Shown: positions 1-9,317 of the stretch, piece by piece
Numbering within the stretch: the first letter of the stretch is position 1
How the letters are laid out: every line of letters begins with the position of its first letter
NCBI GenBank assembly: GCA_902810745.1
Contig: CADDYW010000028.1
Coordinates: 1-44,970, forward strand
Reading direction: 5' to 3'
Length of the DNA stretch: 44,970 bases
Source of the DNA: Chloroflexota bacterium
GTDB taxonomy: Bacteria; Chloroflexota; UBA6077; FW602-bin22; CADDYW01
Made by a program: the position numbers and the translations under genes
Notes under the pieces: generated by a model
Told to the model about the DNA's origin: nothing
What the model saw: the letters and a program-made list of their open reading frames with translations, nothing else
The model's database searches: none

Positions 1-127
1 GTTGGAACCGTTGGGCTGCTTCGCGCGTTGTGTGTAATAGAATGGCCGTGGGCGTCGCGGTGGCTTGCGTCGTTCATGTGAGAACTGCAGATGGCCAGGT
101 GTATCAGACAGAGCACGACGTCGCGCG

Positions 128-154
128 GACTCGGTTCTAAAGAGTGTTGGTGAA
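128..154 (+). repeat. Left terminal inverted repeat of the IS
   Basis: This 27-base end matches the reverse complement of 1630-1656 at 22 positions; the first 12 are identical and the GTGT and GGTGAA blocks are also shared. It lies 88 bases before the transposase start. Confidence 0.75.
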
Positions 155-242
155 CGGAGAAGAGGCTAGGGGGCAGGCAGACGTTGACGGGCTCCGGTAG
201 GATCGGGGGGACGAAGCCAAACCGGTCCTGATCGGAGCCCGG

Positions 243-1532
243 ATGAATATTGTAGAGCGTGGGCGTGCCTTTCTCCACTCGTTGCGCGATCTCGCGAATC
301 GCGGCGCCTGGGAGTGGCGCCGCTGCCCGCGCTGTGGCGACACCCTCACCCAGCGCTGGGGCAGCTATACCCGCCATCCCTGGTTCCTCGACGGCCGTCA
401 GACCGTCGTCGTCCCCCGTCACTTTTGCACGCTTTGTCGGCGCACCTACTCCGAACAGTCGGCGCTCTTGGTGCGGGGCGGCTGGTACGCCCGCGAGGTT
501 CGCCGCTGCGCGATCGATCACTGGCAACACGTCGGCAGTTCGGTGCGCAAAACCGCCGAACACCTTCGGTCGTTGTTGGGCCACCAGGAACGCTGGCTCC
601 TCTGGCGGCCCCTGGATCCAGCGCCGTCGGAGGAGGACCGCTGCCACCTGAGCCCGAGCTCGGTCGAACGCTGGCTGGATCAGGCGGGCCACCGCGCCCA
701 AGAGACGGTTCCGGACCAGTTGGCGGCGGTGCCCAGTTCGGGCCAACTGGCGACCGATGGGCTCTGGGCCCGGCTGCGGGGGAAGGCCACGAAAGTCGTG
801 CTCCTGCTCGCCGACGGCGTCAGCGGGGTGATCTGGCCACCGGTGGTGGCCGATGGGGAGGAGACGCCCGCGGCCTGGCACCGACTCGTTGAGCGGGCCG
901 AGAAGGCGGGGCTGGTGCTCCGGGAGATTCGGGGGGTGACCAGCGACGGGGCGACCGGGCTGGAGGCCTATCTGGCGCGCTCCCTCGCCTGGGTCAGCCA
1001 CCAGCGCTGCATCTTCCATCTCTGGCGGGGTCTGGCCGGGGAGATTGCCGCCCGGGTCAACGCCGCTGCGACGGGCATGATTGGCGAAGCGGCCAAAGCC
1101 GCCAAGCGCCACGCCCGGGAGGAGATCGTCGGGGCGGTCCGCGCCGTCCTCGACGCTCCCACCCATCGCGCCGCCCAGCACGCCTTCGAACGCCTCCACG
1201 CCCAAAGCTGGGGCAAGGACCTGGCCCGTCTTCTCGACGCGCACCTCGACGGTGCCTTAACCCACTTGTTGGACTACAACCAGGGGTTGGTCCGCACCAA
1301 CCCCGAATGGCTCTGGCGAGACTTCCGTCTTCGCCTGGGCCACGGGCGCAATCAGGGCTCGGACCTTCGGCTGGAACGGTCCGCCCTGCTCTTCGCGGTC
1401 TATCACAACTTCGAGCCAGCCCAAGAACGGAGCGAACGCAAACGATCCTATCGGCACCCCGGCCTTTGCCCGCTTGCCATGGCCGGGGTTCCCCCCAACG
1501 GAATCACTTATCTCGATGCCTTGAGCGTCTGA
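243..1532 (+). CDS. DDE-type IS transposase with N-terminal zinc ribbon
   Basis: The 429-residue protein has an N-terminal zinc ribbon (C28-x2-C31 and C62-x2-C65) followed by a region rich in basic residues and then an RNase-H-like catalytic part. Candidate acidic catalytic residues are D172 (motif ATDGLW), D235 (motif TSDGA) and E378 (motif LRLERS). The HQRC-x3-H stretch just after D235 resembles the MULE/ISL3-style transposases. The ATG at 243 is the first start in a frame that runs unbroken to 1532, and the gene fits inside the inverted ends, so it is probably intact. The family is inferred from layout only; the catalytic assignment is not proven. Confidence 0.8.
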   Translation: MNIVERGRAFLHSLRDLANRGAWEWRRCPRCGDTLTQRWGSYTRHPWFLDGRQTVVVPRHFCTLCRRTYSEQSALLVRGGWYAREVRRCAIDHWQHVGSSVRKTAEHLRSLLGHQERWLLWRPLDPAPSEEDRCHLSPSSVERWLDQAGHRAQETVPDQLAAVPSSGQLATDGLWARLRGKATKVVLLLADGVSGVIWPPVVADGEETPAAWHRLVERAEKAGLVLREIRGVTSDGATGLEAYLARSLAWVSHQRCIFHLWRGLAGEIAARVNAAATGMIGEAAKAAKRHAREEIVGAVRAVLDAPTHRAAQHAFERLHAQSWGKDLARLLDAHLDGALTHLLDYNQGLVRTNPEWLWRDFRLRLGHGRNQGSDLRLERSALLFAVYHNFEPAQERSERKRSYRHPGLCPLAMAGVPPNGITYLDALSV

Positions 1533-1541
1533 TCGCTTGAA

Positions 1542-1578
1542 GGTCGGCTGCGGCTGCCTCGCGGGCAGCCACCCGACC
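1542..1578 (+). terminator. Strong hairpin after the transposase gene
   Basis: Ten bases after the transposase stop there is a nested stem: outer GGTCGG with CCGACC, inner GGCTGCC with GGCAGCC around a short loop. There is no T-run, so if it terminates transcription it does so without the classical U-tract; it would also insulate the transposase from outside transcription. Confidence 0.45.
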
Positions 1579-1629
1579 TCATCTGGCACCCTACGCCTTT
1601 CTTGCCCCTCTGCCAACACTGCCTCAAAC

Positions 1630-1656
1630 TTCACCCACACGAGGTAGAACCGAGTC
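1630..1656 (-). repeat. Right terminal inverted repeat of the IS
   Basis: Reverse-complement partner of 128-154. It lies 98 bases after the transposase stop and ends just before the promoter-proximal region of the molybdenum-enzyme gene. Confidence 0.75.
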
Positions 1657-1788
1657 GGTGCGCGACAACTGCTTGTCGTCACCCCGATTGTTCGTCTATA
1701 TTTGAAGGAGCCGACGACCCACGACGGTCAAGAGCACTTCCTCGGCACGCAGCCACGCACCAACTTTGTGAACGTGAAGGGAACGAAC

Positions 1789-4056
1789 GTGACAACGACC
1801 ATAGTTGGAACCTCTATCCGCCGACTCGACGGCTATGAAAAGATCACCGGCCAGGCCAAATACGCGGGCGACGTTCAGCTCCCCGGCATGCTCCACGCCC
1901 GGCTCGTGGTCAGTCCGTATCCCCACGCGCGTATCGTCAAGATCGACAAGTCCGCCGCGGAGCAGATCCCCGGCGTCATTGTCCTGACGGCGGCCGACCT
2001 GCCAATCGCCAATCCCGACCCGTCACGGCAGGGCGAGCCGCTAGCGGCGGACGAGGTCGTGTTCCACGGGCACCCGGTCGCGGTCGTGCTCGCTCCGACC
2101 GAGGCGCTCGCCGAGGATGCCCTCGCGCTCGTCGACGTCACCTACGAGCAGCTTCCGTCGGTCATCGATCCCAAGGCGGCCCTCGCCGCCGATGCGCCAC
2201 GCGCTCGGCTCCGGGCACTCAAGACGGCGGGCGAGACCGAGGCCCACGCGAGCGTCAGCGGTGCCAAGGAAGATCTCGAGAAGCCCGCCTCGCCCAACGT
2301 CTCCAATCAGACACGCCAGCGCCGCGGCGACGTCGAAGCCGGCTTTCGCCAGGCCGATGCCGTCGTCGAGCTCACCTTCCAGACCCAGTGGGCGCACCAG
2401 TCGCCGATCGAGCCCCAGACCGCGGCTGCCTGGCTCGATCCAACCGGGACGCTCACAATCTGGAGCTCGACGCAGGGAACGTTCTTTCCGCGCCAGCAGC
2501 TCGCGAAGATCCTGGGCCTCCCTCCGCAGAAGATCAAGGTCGTCGGGATGGTCATCGGCGGGGGCTTCGGGTCGAAGCTGATGCTGATTGAACCACTCGT
2601 CGCGGCGGTCGCGATGGCGGTCAAGCAGCCGGTCCGCCTCGCCTTCACCCGCACCGAAGAGTACCTGGCAGCGAATCCGGCCCCTGAAGCCGAGATCCGC
2701 ATGAAGGCCGGCGCGACGTGCGATGGGACCCTGACCGCGCTCGAGGCGGAGGTCGTCTTCGATACCGGCGCCTTCCCGGCTTCGCCGCTCGGCATCTGCT
2801 GCCACCTGATGGGCAGCAGCTATCGCTGCCCGAACGTGGACATCCGCGGCCTCGAGGTGATGACGAACAAGGTCAGCCCGGCTGCCTACCGCGCTCCGGG
2901 CGCGCAGCAGGCCTACTACGCGCTCGAATCGACGATCGACGAGCTAGCGCGCAAGCTTGGCCTCGATCAGCTCGAGTTTCGCCTGAAAAACGCGGTCGCC
3001 GAGGGGGATCCACGGGTGGACGGTACACCCTGGCCCCGAATCGGCCTGCGCGAGTGCCTGGAGAAGGCGCGGGAGCATCCCATCTGGCGGAACCGCCACC
3101 AAAAGTCCGCGGACGAAGGCGTCGGGATCGCGATCGGCGGCTGGCCGGGCGGGCTGATGCCGGCCGAGGCTGGTTGTCGCATGGAGCCGGATGGCTCTTT
3201 CACCGTCGTCACCGGCTCGGTTGATCTGACTGGTACGAACACGAGCTTCGCCCTGATCGCCGCCGAGGTTCTCGGCGTACCGGTCGAAAAGGTTCGGGTG
3301 GTGAATGCCGATACGTCGACGGCGCCATTCGGACCGGTCTCGGGCGGTAGCCTGACGACCTATATGGTTGGCCCGGCAGTCCAGAGCGCGGCACTGCAGG
3401 CACGCGAGCAGATCCTGCGCATCGCCGCCGACGAGCTCGAAGCAGCGCCGGAGGATCTGGAGATCGTCGACGGCGTGGTCCGCGTGAAAGGCGTACCGGA
3501 TCGCAGCATCACCCTCGAGAAGATCGGCGACCTGACAATGAACTTCGGCGCGCCCTACGCGCCCGTCCAGGGGCAGGGTAAGCGCGGCAAGGCGCCGAAC
3601 GCGCCGGGCTTCACCGTCCACCTGGCCAAGGTGCGCGTGGATCGCGCGACTGGCGACGTCGTGGTCAAGGAGTACGCCGCGATCCAGGACGTCGGAAAGG
3701 CGATCAACCCGGCCGAGGTGCGTGGACAGATCATGGGCGGAGTCGCCCAGGGAATTGGCTGGGCGCTGCGCGAGGCGCTCGTGTACGGCGAGGAAGGGCA
3801 GCTGCTCACCGCGACGCTTCTGGACTACGCCCTGCCGGTCGCCATCGACCTGCCCGCGATCGACACCGTGCTAGTCGAGGTGCCCGCGCCGGAGGGGCCG
3901 TTCGGTGCGAAGGGCGTCGGCGAGCCGCCGGCCATTCCGGGACCGGGCGCAATCGCCAACGCCGTGCGCGACGCCATCGGCGTCCGGCCGACCCAGATTC
4001 CGATGACGGCCGAGCGCGTGCTGGAGACGATCCGCGGGGCAAACGGCAAAGCGTAA
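1789..4056 (+). CDS. Xanthine dehydrogenase/aldehyde oxidase family, molybdopterin-binding large subunit
   Basis: The 755-residue protein is a full-length molybdenum-cofactor subunit: an N-terminal hammerhead domain (RRLDGYEKITGQAKYAGD), the cofactor loop VIGGGFGSK, the AYRAPGAQQ active-site loop, and the C-terminal GAKGVGEPP segment that carries the family's catalytic Glu. The loop is not the AYRCSFR of true CO dehydrogenase, so the substrate is probably a purine, aldehyde or other heterocycle. I chose GTG 1789, which has AAGGGA at a good distance; the frame is open upstream to 1702 but that part does not look like the family. The FAD and 2Fe-2S subunits that normally accompany it are not downstream, and an insertion sequence lies directly upstream. 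Confidence 0.85.
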   Translation: MTTTIVGTSIRRLDGYEKITGQAKYAGDVQLPGMLHARLVVSPYPHARIVKIDKSAAEQIPGVIVLTAADLPIANPDPSRQGEPLAADEVVFHGHPVAVVLAPTEALAEDALALVDVTYEQLPSVIDPKAALAADAPRARLRALKTAGETEAHASVSGAKEDLEKPASPNVSNQTRQRRGDVEAGFRQADAVVELTFQTQWAHQSPIEPQTAAAWLDPTGTLTIWSSTQGTFFPRQQLAKILGLPPQKIKVVGMVIGGGFGSKLMLIEPLVAAVAMAVKQPVRLAFTRTEEYLAANPAPEAEIRMKAGATCDGTLTALEAEVVFDTGAFPASPLGICCHLMGSSYRCPNVDIRGLEVMTNKVSPAAYRAPGAQQAYYALESTIDELARKLGLDQLEFRLKNAVAEGDPRVDGTPWPRIGLRECLEKAREHPIWRNRHQKSADEGVGIAIGGWPGGLMPAEAGCRMEPDGSFTVVTGSVDLTGTNTSFALIAAEVLGVPVEKVRVVNADTSTAPFGPVSGGSLTTYMVGPAVQSAALQAREQILRIAADELEAAPEDLEIVDGVVRVKGVPDRSITLEKIGDLTMNFGAPYAPVQGQGKRGKAPNAPGFTVHLAKVRVDRATGDVVVKEYAAIQDVGKAINPAEVRGQIMGGVAQGIGWALREALVYGEEGQLLTATLLDYALPVAIDLPAIDTVLVEVPAPEGPFGAKGVGEPPAIPGPGAIANAVRDAIGVRPTQIPMTAERVLETIRGANGKA

Positions 4057-4435
4057 GCCACTCGCTGAGAACGTCTCGGCCGACGGCACGCCGGTCGACC
4101 GCCACGTCAGTCAAGCCAGCGCCCTGGGTGGCCGGGGATGTCGCCTCGGCCGCCCGGGGCGTTCGCTTGACTCATCGCACTCCACCGATGTCGAATACGA
4201 ACGTGCCCATCCCTGCTAGCCGTCGTCGCCGTGTCCCGCAGGGTAAGAGCCCACTATTCCAGCGTTCAGTCGCCGGGGATACGATGGTTACACTTCCCAC
4301 GACCGATGTGTCGGCGTATGCAACGACCGGATACAACCGTGTATAACCGCGGGGACCGTCAACCTCATCGGTCTAGGAGGGACCGGGAGAATTTCCGATT
4401 GTACCGGTTCCGAAGGTGAGACATCATCGACATCA
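4057..4435. other. Intergenic region upstream of mcrC
   Basis: No gene is supported here. A TTGACT at 4167-4172 with TCGAAT at 4191-4196 (18-base spacer) could be a promoter with a long leader. A second candidate -10, TATAAC at 4342-4347, lies closer to mcrC but has no good -35. The paired words ATACAACCG and GTATAACCG at 4331-4349 form a short direct repeat that could be a binding site. Confidence 0.35.
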
Positions 4436-5737
4436 ATGGCAGGCACGATAACTCTCTTCGAGCACGAGAAGCAGGAGTTCAATTGGACGGAGAATGACCT
4501 CGCCGTCATCGAGCGTCTGAAGCGATCGACAGGGCGAGAGGTACTCCGTGCGTCCATCAAAGGGGGTCAGCGCGCCATCGAAGCAACCCAGATGGTCGGC
4601 GTTGTGCGCTTGGCCACCAAAACAGTTCAGATCCTCCCGAAGATCTACGGAACTGATGCGGACGACGCAACGACACGCCAGCGGGAAGCAACACGTAATC
4701 TTCTCACCCTGCTGAACTTCGCCCTTGCGGTGGACGTCCACGAGCACGCCGTCCTTCCCTTGCTCGAACGCGACTCCGATTGGTTCGAGATCCTCACCCA
4801 CCTGTTCGCGACCCATCTCGTCGCGGAGTGGCAACGCGGGCCCCACCGGACCTACTTCCGGATCGAGGACGACACGACGGTTCTCAAGGGGAAATGGAAG
4901 ATACCAATGCAACTCCGGCGGCCCGATCGGAGGCACCGCTTTTCCGTCACCTTCGATGATTTCGGAATAGATAATCAGCTCAATCGAGTTTTTCGCTTCG
5001 CCGTCGAGCGTCTCTGGTCACTTACCCGCGTCGCCGATAATCGACGGTTGCTTGGAACCCTGCGCCAGTGGATGGATGAGGTAACCCTTCAGCCGCGGGT
5101 CACGGTCGCGGACGCATCGCCAGCCCTTATCTCTCGCTTGAACCAGCGCTTTGGCCCATTGCTCAGCTTGGCACGTCTGTTCCTCGACGGGGGTAGCCTC
5201 CAGCTCTTATCCGGGAATACCACCGCATTTGCCTTACTCTTCGATATGAACCAGCTCTTCGAAGGGTTCGTCACAAGATTCATTCAGATGCACCGGTCCG
5301 AGATCCTGCCGGATGCTCTCCAATCATGCGAGCTTCTACCCCGAGCCCGAACCGTAGCCCGCCACCTTGCCCGTGCGAGTAATCGCGCTGTCTTTCGATT
5401 AGAGCCAGATCTGGCCTTCCGCCAGGGAGGCGATTTCCCACTCCTGCTAGATGCAAAGTACAAGCGGTTAGATGCCGAACCTCACTCGCTCGGCGTGTCC
5501 CACGATGACTTCTACCAGATGTATGCGTATGCGCATCGGTACCAGTGCCCTCGGGTCATTCTGGTATACCCCAAGACGGTCGACCATCCCTCCCCGCTCA
5601 GCGCAGCGTTTCATCTCCTTGATAGCACTCAGACAATCGAGGCAAGGACGGTTGATCTGTGCGCCGACCTTGCGCAGGCTGCTGCCCGACAGCACTTGAT
5701 TAACGAATTTAAGAAGATTCTGGCTGGAGTGACCTAA
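4436..5737 (+). CDS. mcrC: McrC-like subunit of a type IV (modification-dependent) restriction system
   Basis: The 433-residue protein has the McrC layout: an N-terminal beta-rich domain that in the family contacts the McrB ring, and a C-terminal PD-(D/E)xK nuclease. The nuclease motif is visible as E324-P-D325, then LLLD339-A-K341-YK. McrC stimulates the NTPase of McrB and cuts DNA carrying modified cytosine; here the modification recognised is unknown. Its stop is one base before the mcrB start, so the two are surely co-transcribed, although the order (C before B) is the reverse of Escherichia coli. The start ATG has GAAGGTGAG about 15 bases upstream, which is a loose ribosome site. Confidence 0.88.
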   Translation: MAGTITLFEHEKQEFNWTENDLAVIERLKRSTGREVLRASIKGGQRAIEATQMVGVVRLATKTVQILPKIYGTDADDATTRQREATRNLLTLLNFALAVDVHEHAVLPLLERDSDWFEILTHLFATHLVAEWQRGPHRTYFRIEDDTTVLKGKWKIPMQLRRPDRRHRFSVTFDDFGIDNQLNRVFRFAVERLWSLTRVADNRRLLGTLRQWMDEVTLQPRVTVADASPALISRLNQRFGPLLSLARLFLDGGSLQLLSGNTTAFALLFDMNQLFEGFVTRFIQMHRSEILPDALQSCELLPRARTVARHLARASNRAVFRLEPDLAFRQGGDFPLLLDAKYKRLDAEPHSLGVSHDDFYQMYAYAHRYQCPRVILVYPKTVDHPSPLSAAFHLLDSTQTIEARTVDLCADLAQAAARQHLINEFKKILAGVT

Positions 5738-5738
5738 A

Positions 5739-8423
5739 ATGGAGGCGTCAGACACGATCTGGAAGGAGAAGCTTACCGAGTGGCGAGAAACGCACCCCAT
5801 CAAAGCCCCTGAGGATCTCAGAACACTGCGCGACGAGTTCATCAAACGCTTTCCGCCGGAAACGGTCGGACAACTCACTCTGGAACAATACGCCCTTGGG
5901 CACGACAGGTCACACGATAGCTTCTGCTACTGGCTTGAATTCAAGACGCACGATCTGGGAAGTATCAGTGGGGGTAGCGTTGGTAAGTTCGGCGTTTGGT
6001 GGGATAAGAAGGATGCCAACTGGAAGTGTAACCAGATGTTTTCGGATCCGCAGGATGCCCTTAGTCGTCTCACCCGCGGCATTGCTCTCCTTGTCGAAGC
6101 TGCCCAGAAAGAGCAGTACGACAAGCTCGACGAGATTGCGCGTGAGAGTCTCGGTTCCAAGCGGTATGGCCTGCGCGTCAAACCCCTCTCCCTCTATTTT
6201 CCCGACCGTTTCCTGCCAATCGCCAATCCCGATCATCTCCGCTACTTCCTGAGTCTCTTCGGCCAACCAACGGACGGCGACGTGCTCGCACTCAATCGCA
6301 GACTGTTGACACACCTTCAGTCCCTGCCCGAGTTTGCTGGTTTCGAACCCCTGCAGATGATGCGCTTTCTGTACGACGAGCTTCCCCCGACAGACCAAGC
6401 ACCGGAGCATCCCAACGTGTGGAAAATCTCCCCGGGCTCGGACGGCGAATACTGGGAAATGTGTCGAGACGGGGGATGTATCGTCGTCCACTGGCTCGAC
6501 GCCGTGGACTTTCGGGAATTCACGGACAAAGGCGCAATCAAGCAAGCGTTGAAGGATGCCGGGAGGAGCGAGGGTGGTGCTCGGTCCATTTGGTCGTTCA
6601 CCCACGAAATCAAGCCCGACGACATCGTGGTCGCCAACAAGGGAAATAAAACGATCCTCGGAATCGGCAAAGTCAGCAGTGAGTATCTGCCACCGGACGC
6701 CCCCGACAATCCGAGCACGGACCCGCAGTACCGTCATGCACGCCGAGTCAATTGGCTCATAACCGACCCGGTCCAGATACCCTTCACCTTTGGCCAGCAT
6801 ACCGTTACCCGACTGACGCCCACGCAGTGGGAGCAGATCCTCGACGCGTATGAACAAAAATACCCGGAGTTGGCAGGCACCCTGAACACCTTGGGAAGGA
6901 AGTCCAAAATCCAGCCATCTCCGACCCCATCCGAACTCACCGTTCCTCCCCCGCTCGAACGCCTCTTCGCGATGGCAACGCGTACACGGAACATTATTGT
7001 CTACGGGCCTCCGGGTACTGGTAAGACTTGGATCGTGAATCACTTCGCCAACTACTTCCTGCTTCAGAAGAACGTGGGTGGAGGCAAAGCTGCCCGGTAC
7101 TGGGACGCGGTGCTGGCGAAGGACACGCAATCCGTGCAGCAGTTACAGCGGGAAGTACGGACTGATGCTGACGACAGGGTCAATCAGCTACAGTTCTGGT
7201 GGGTGACGGCGAATCCACGCCAGTGGACCTGGGATCAACTCTTCGCCGAACAGGAGATATTTTTCGAGCGCGGCCGCCTCTCAAGAAACTTTGATCTTGT
7301 TCGCGAGGGGGACCTCGTCTTTGGATATCTCGCCCACCCGACCAAGCAGGTGGTCGCGATTGCCCGCGTGAAGGATGATCGAAATGTCCGGACAGTGGGA
7401 GAGCGGGAGGCCGAGGGAATTCTGCTTGAGCCGGTGCACAAATTGATAAAGCCTGTCTCGTGGAATGAGATCGCCCTGGATCCGGTGCTCAAGAAGTCCG
7501 AGCCGGTCATCAACAATGCACGGGGGACATTGTTTCGTCTCACCGCGGAGGAAGCAAATCACTTCGTGGATTTTCTGAACGCGCGCGGGAACGCAGTTTC
7601 GTTACCCATGACGGTCTCCCGCAGCTACGCCGAGTTCGTGACATTCCACCAGTCCTTTGCCTACGAGGAATTCGTGGAGGGGTTGAAGCCCATCGCCGAG
7701 GATGGTCAGGTACGCTACGATGTTGTCGACGGCGTGTTCCGCCGGATCTGTCGGAAGGCAGAGGCCGATCCCCAGCACCAGTACATCCTCGTCATCGATG
7801 AGATCAACCGCGCGAACATCGCCAAAGTCTTTGGTGAGCTCATCACCCTGATCGAGGACGACAAGCGCCTTGGCCAGAGCAACGCACTCACGGTGATGTT
7901 ACCGTACTCGCAGGAGCGGTTTGGGGTGCCAGCAAATCTGCTTATCCTTGGGACAATGAATAGTGCGGATCGGTCCATCGCGTTGCTCGATCTCGCATTG
8001 CGGCGACGGTTCACGTTTCTCGAGGTGCCGGCCAATCCCTCGTTGCTTGGAGACAAGTCCGTGAAGGGCATCCTTCTGCGCGAGCTTCTGACGGAGATCA
8101 ATCAACGGATAGCTACCCTGCTCGACTGCGACCATCAGATCGGCCATAGCTACCTGTGGGGAATCGAAGACGCCGACGACCTTCACTTCGTCTGGTACCA
8201 CCGCATCCTGCCGCTGCTTCAGGAGTACTTCTACGGGGATGGCGAGCGCCTGGCGGCGGTCGTTGGAGACCGCCTGGTGGAGGCGCTCAACCATGACAAG
8301 GGCGGCAAGTTCTCGCTGGGCGACCTCCCTATCGACGATCGACGTCGTTATCGCATTGTCTATCTAGAAGGCGAAGCCTTCTTCGATGCCTTGCGAGATC
8401 TGCTCGAGAAGAACTCCGCTTAG
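5739..8423 (+). CDS. mcrB: McrB-like AAA+ NTPase with two EVE-like domains, one inserted in the AAA+ core
   Basis: The 894-residue protein reads: an N-terminal domain (about 1-215) of the type found in McrB-like ATPases; an EVE/PUA-like domain (about 226-345, starting NVWKISPG); the AAA+ module with Walker A GPPGTGKT at 423-430; a second EVE-like domain (about 486-613, starting FWWVTANPRQW); then Walker B ILVIDEINRAN at 683-693 and the McrB-type signature MNSADRS at 740-746. E. coli McrB has only about 75 residues between Walker A and B; here there are about 255, and the excess is the inserted EVE-like domain. EVE domains bind modified bases in DNA. The protein should form the ring motor partner of the McrC just upstream. 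The signature suggests GTP use by analogy only. Confidence 0.88.
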   Translation: MEASDTIWKEKLTEWRETHPIKAPEDLRTLRDEFIKRFPPETVGQLTLEQYALGHDRSHDSFCYWLEFKTHDLGSISGGSVGKFGVWWDKKDANWKCNQMFSDPQDALSRLTRGIALLVEAAQKEQYDKLDEIARESLGSKRYGLRVKPLSLYFPDRFLPIANPDHLRYFLSLFGQPTDGDVLALNRRLLTHLQSLPEFAGFEPLQMMRFLYDELPPTDQAPEHPNVWKISPGSDGEYWEMCRDGGCIVVHWLDAVDFREFTDKGAIKQALKDAGRSEGGARSIWSFTHEIKPDDIVVANKGNKTILGIGKVSSEYLPPDAPDNPSTDPQYRHARRVNWLITDPVQIPFTFGQHTVTRLTPTQWEQILDAYEQKYPELAGTLNTLGRKSKIQPSPTPSELTVPPPLERLFAMATRTRNIIVYGPPGTGKTWIVNHFANYFLLQKNVGGGKAARYWDAVLAKDTQSVQQLQREVRTDADDRVNQLQFWWVTANPRQWTWDQLFAEQEIFFERGRLSRNFDLVREGDLVFGYLAHPTKQVVAIARVKDDRNVRTVGEREAEGILLEPVHKLIKPVSWNEIALDPVLKKSEPVINNARGTLFRLTAEEANHFVDFLNARGNAVSLPMTVSRSYAEFVTFHQSFAYEEFVEGLKPIAEDGQVRYDVVDGVFRRICRKAEADPQHQYILVIDEINRANIAKVFGELITLIEDDKRLGQSNALTVMLPYSQERFGVPANLLILGTMNSADRSIALLDLALRRRFTFLEVPANPSLLGDKSVKGILLRELLTEINQRIATLLDCDHQIGHSYLWGIEDADDLHFVWYHRILPLLQEYFYGDGERLAAVVGDRLVEALNHDKGGKFSLGDLPIDDRRRYRIVYLEGEAFFDALRDLLEKNSA

Positions 8424-8557
8424 CCAGAATTCGACAGGTCTGGCTATGATGAACGAACGACGACTTGTATGCATAGGGCACCAATGCACATGGCATGATG
8501 TCGATTGACGGTAGCGCGTTTACCGACGATCACGGCGATGCTAAAAAGAGGGTAGCA

Positions 8558-8836
8558 ATGGCACTGGCACAGGTCCTTGCGCGTGGCCAGATCACCATCC
8601 CCCGCGAAGTCCGCGAGCAGATCCACTTGGCGCCGGGTGATCTAGTGCGCATCGAGGCTGTCGGTGCGGGGAAGCTCCTCGTGGAGATCGTCCCCACGCT
8701 TACCCTGGAAGAGATACTCAAGCGCTATCACTGTGACGAACCAGTCGACCTGGCGCGGCTTCGGGCAGAGGGAGAAGTCGTGGCAGCCGCCGAGGTCATC
8801 GCCAAGATGGGGGAAGGGGACGCCAGGCGTGAGTAA
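8558..8836 (+). CDS. AbrB/MazE-type antitoxin
   Basis: The 92-residue protein has an N-terminal SpoVT/AbrB swapped-hairpin domain (VLARGQITIPREVREQ) that binds DNA, and a C-terminal tail that should mask the partner toxin. I chose ATG 8558 because AGAGGG precedes it; the frame is open from 8495 but the extra residues do not fit the family. The 3' end overlaps the PIN toxin start by 8 bases (GTGAGTAA), so translation is coupled. It lies about 135 bases behind the mcrCB pair on the same strand, which is typical of defence islands. The upstream region has TGCAT/ATGCA inverted words (8470-8490) that could be its operator. Confidence 0.85.
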   Translation: MALAQVLARGQITIPREVREQIHLAPGDLVRIEAVGAGKLLVEIVPTLTLEEILKRYHCDEPVDLARLRAEGEVVAAAEVIAKMGEGDARRE

Positions 8837-9236
8837 AGGCTTACTCGACACGAACATCTTCCTTCACGCTCTCACGCACGACGTCCATGCCGAGACGTGT
8901 CGATGGCTCCTGCGATCACTCGCCGAAGGACGCGAGAAAGCAATTCTTGACGCGCTCGTCGTGCACGGGCTGACCTACGTTCTGCCGCGCTTCATCAAGG
9001 GCATGAGTCGGATCGACGTCGCCCAGTACCTGACATCAGTCATCGCCTGGGATGGCGTCGTCGCGGACGAAGAGTTATTGACGGAAGCATTACGCCTCTG
9101 GGCGGCCCATCCGGTTGGCTTCATCGACGCCTACCTCGCGGCACGTGCCATTCGGGAAGAGCGACCAGTCTATACCCGCAACGCGGCAGACCTACGACTA
9201 TGCGGCGCGACCGTCCCTGATGCTTTCCCGTCATGA
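8829..9236 (+). CDS. PIN-domain (VapC-like) toxin
   Basis: The 135-residue protein is a PIN-domain RNase. The acidic residues expected for metal binding are visible: D7 in LLDTNIF near the N-terminus, the FIDAYLAAR segment near the middle of the C-terminal half, and the NAADLRLCG segment near the end. VapC-type toxins cleave tRNA or rRNA when the antitoxin is lost. The GTG start at 8829 lies inside the last codons of the AbrB-type antitoxin gene. Pairing of an AbrB antitoxin with a PIN toxin is a standard type II arrangement. No sign of damage. Confidence 0.85.
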   Translation: MSKGLLDTNIFLHALTHDVHAETCRWLLRSLAEGREKAILDALVVHGLTYVLPRFIKGMSRIDVAQYLTSVIAWDGVVADEELLTEALRLWAAHPVGFIDAYLAARAIREERPVYTRNAADLRLCGATVPDAFPS

Positions 9237-9317
9237 CGGCAGCGAAGCGAGAAAACGGATCGGGCAGACGATCGCATTCATAGAAGCTAGTGGACCTTCT
9301 TCCACGAGCGGAGCTAG

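Larger units (their letters stand above)
128..1656 (+). mobile_element. Insertion sequence, about 1.53 kb, with imperfect terminal inverted repeats
   Basis: A single transposase gene (243-1532) is bracketed by inverted ends: 128-154 and the reverse complement of 1630-1656 agree at 22 of 27 positions, including an unbroken 12-base outer block (GACTCGGTTCTA). The similarity may extend outward into GTCGCGC at both ends with a 2-base length difference, so the true tips could lie up to 8 bases further out. I could not find a convincing target duplication. The element lies about 130 bases upstream of the start of an orphan molybdenum-enzyme subunit. The IS family was not assigned. Confidence 0.8.

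Noticed and set aside
8424..8557. Longer N-terminus of the AbrB antitoxin from 8495
   Set aside because: Not family-like; the ATG at 8558 has a ribosome site.
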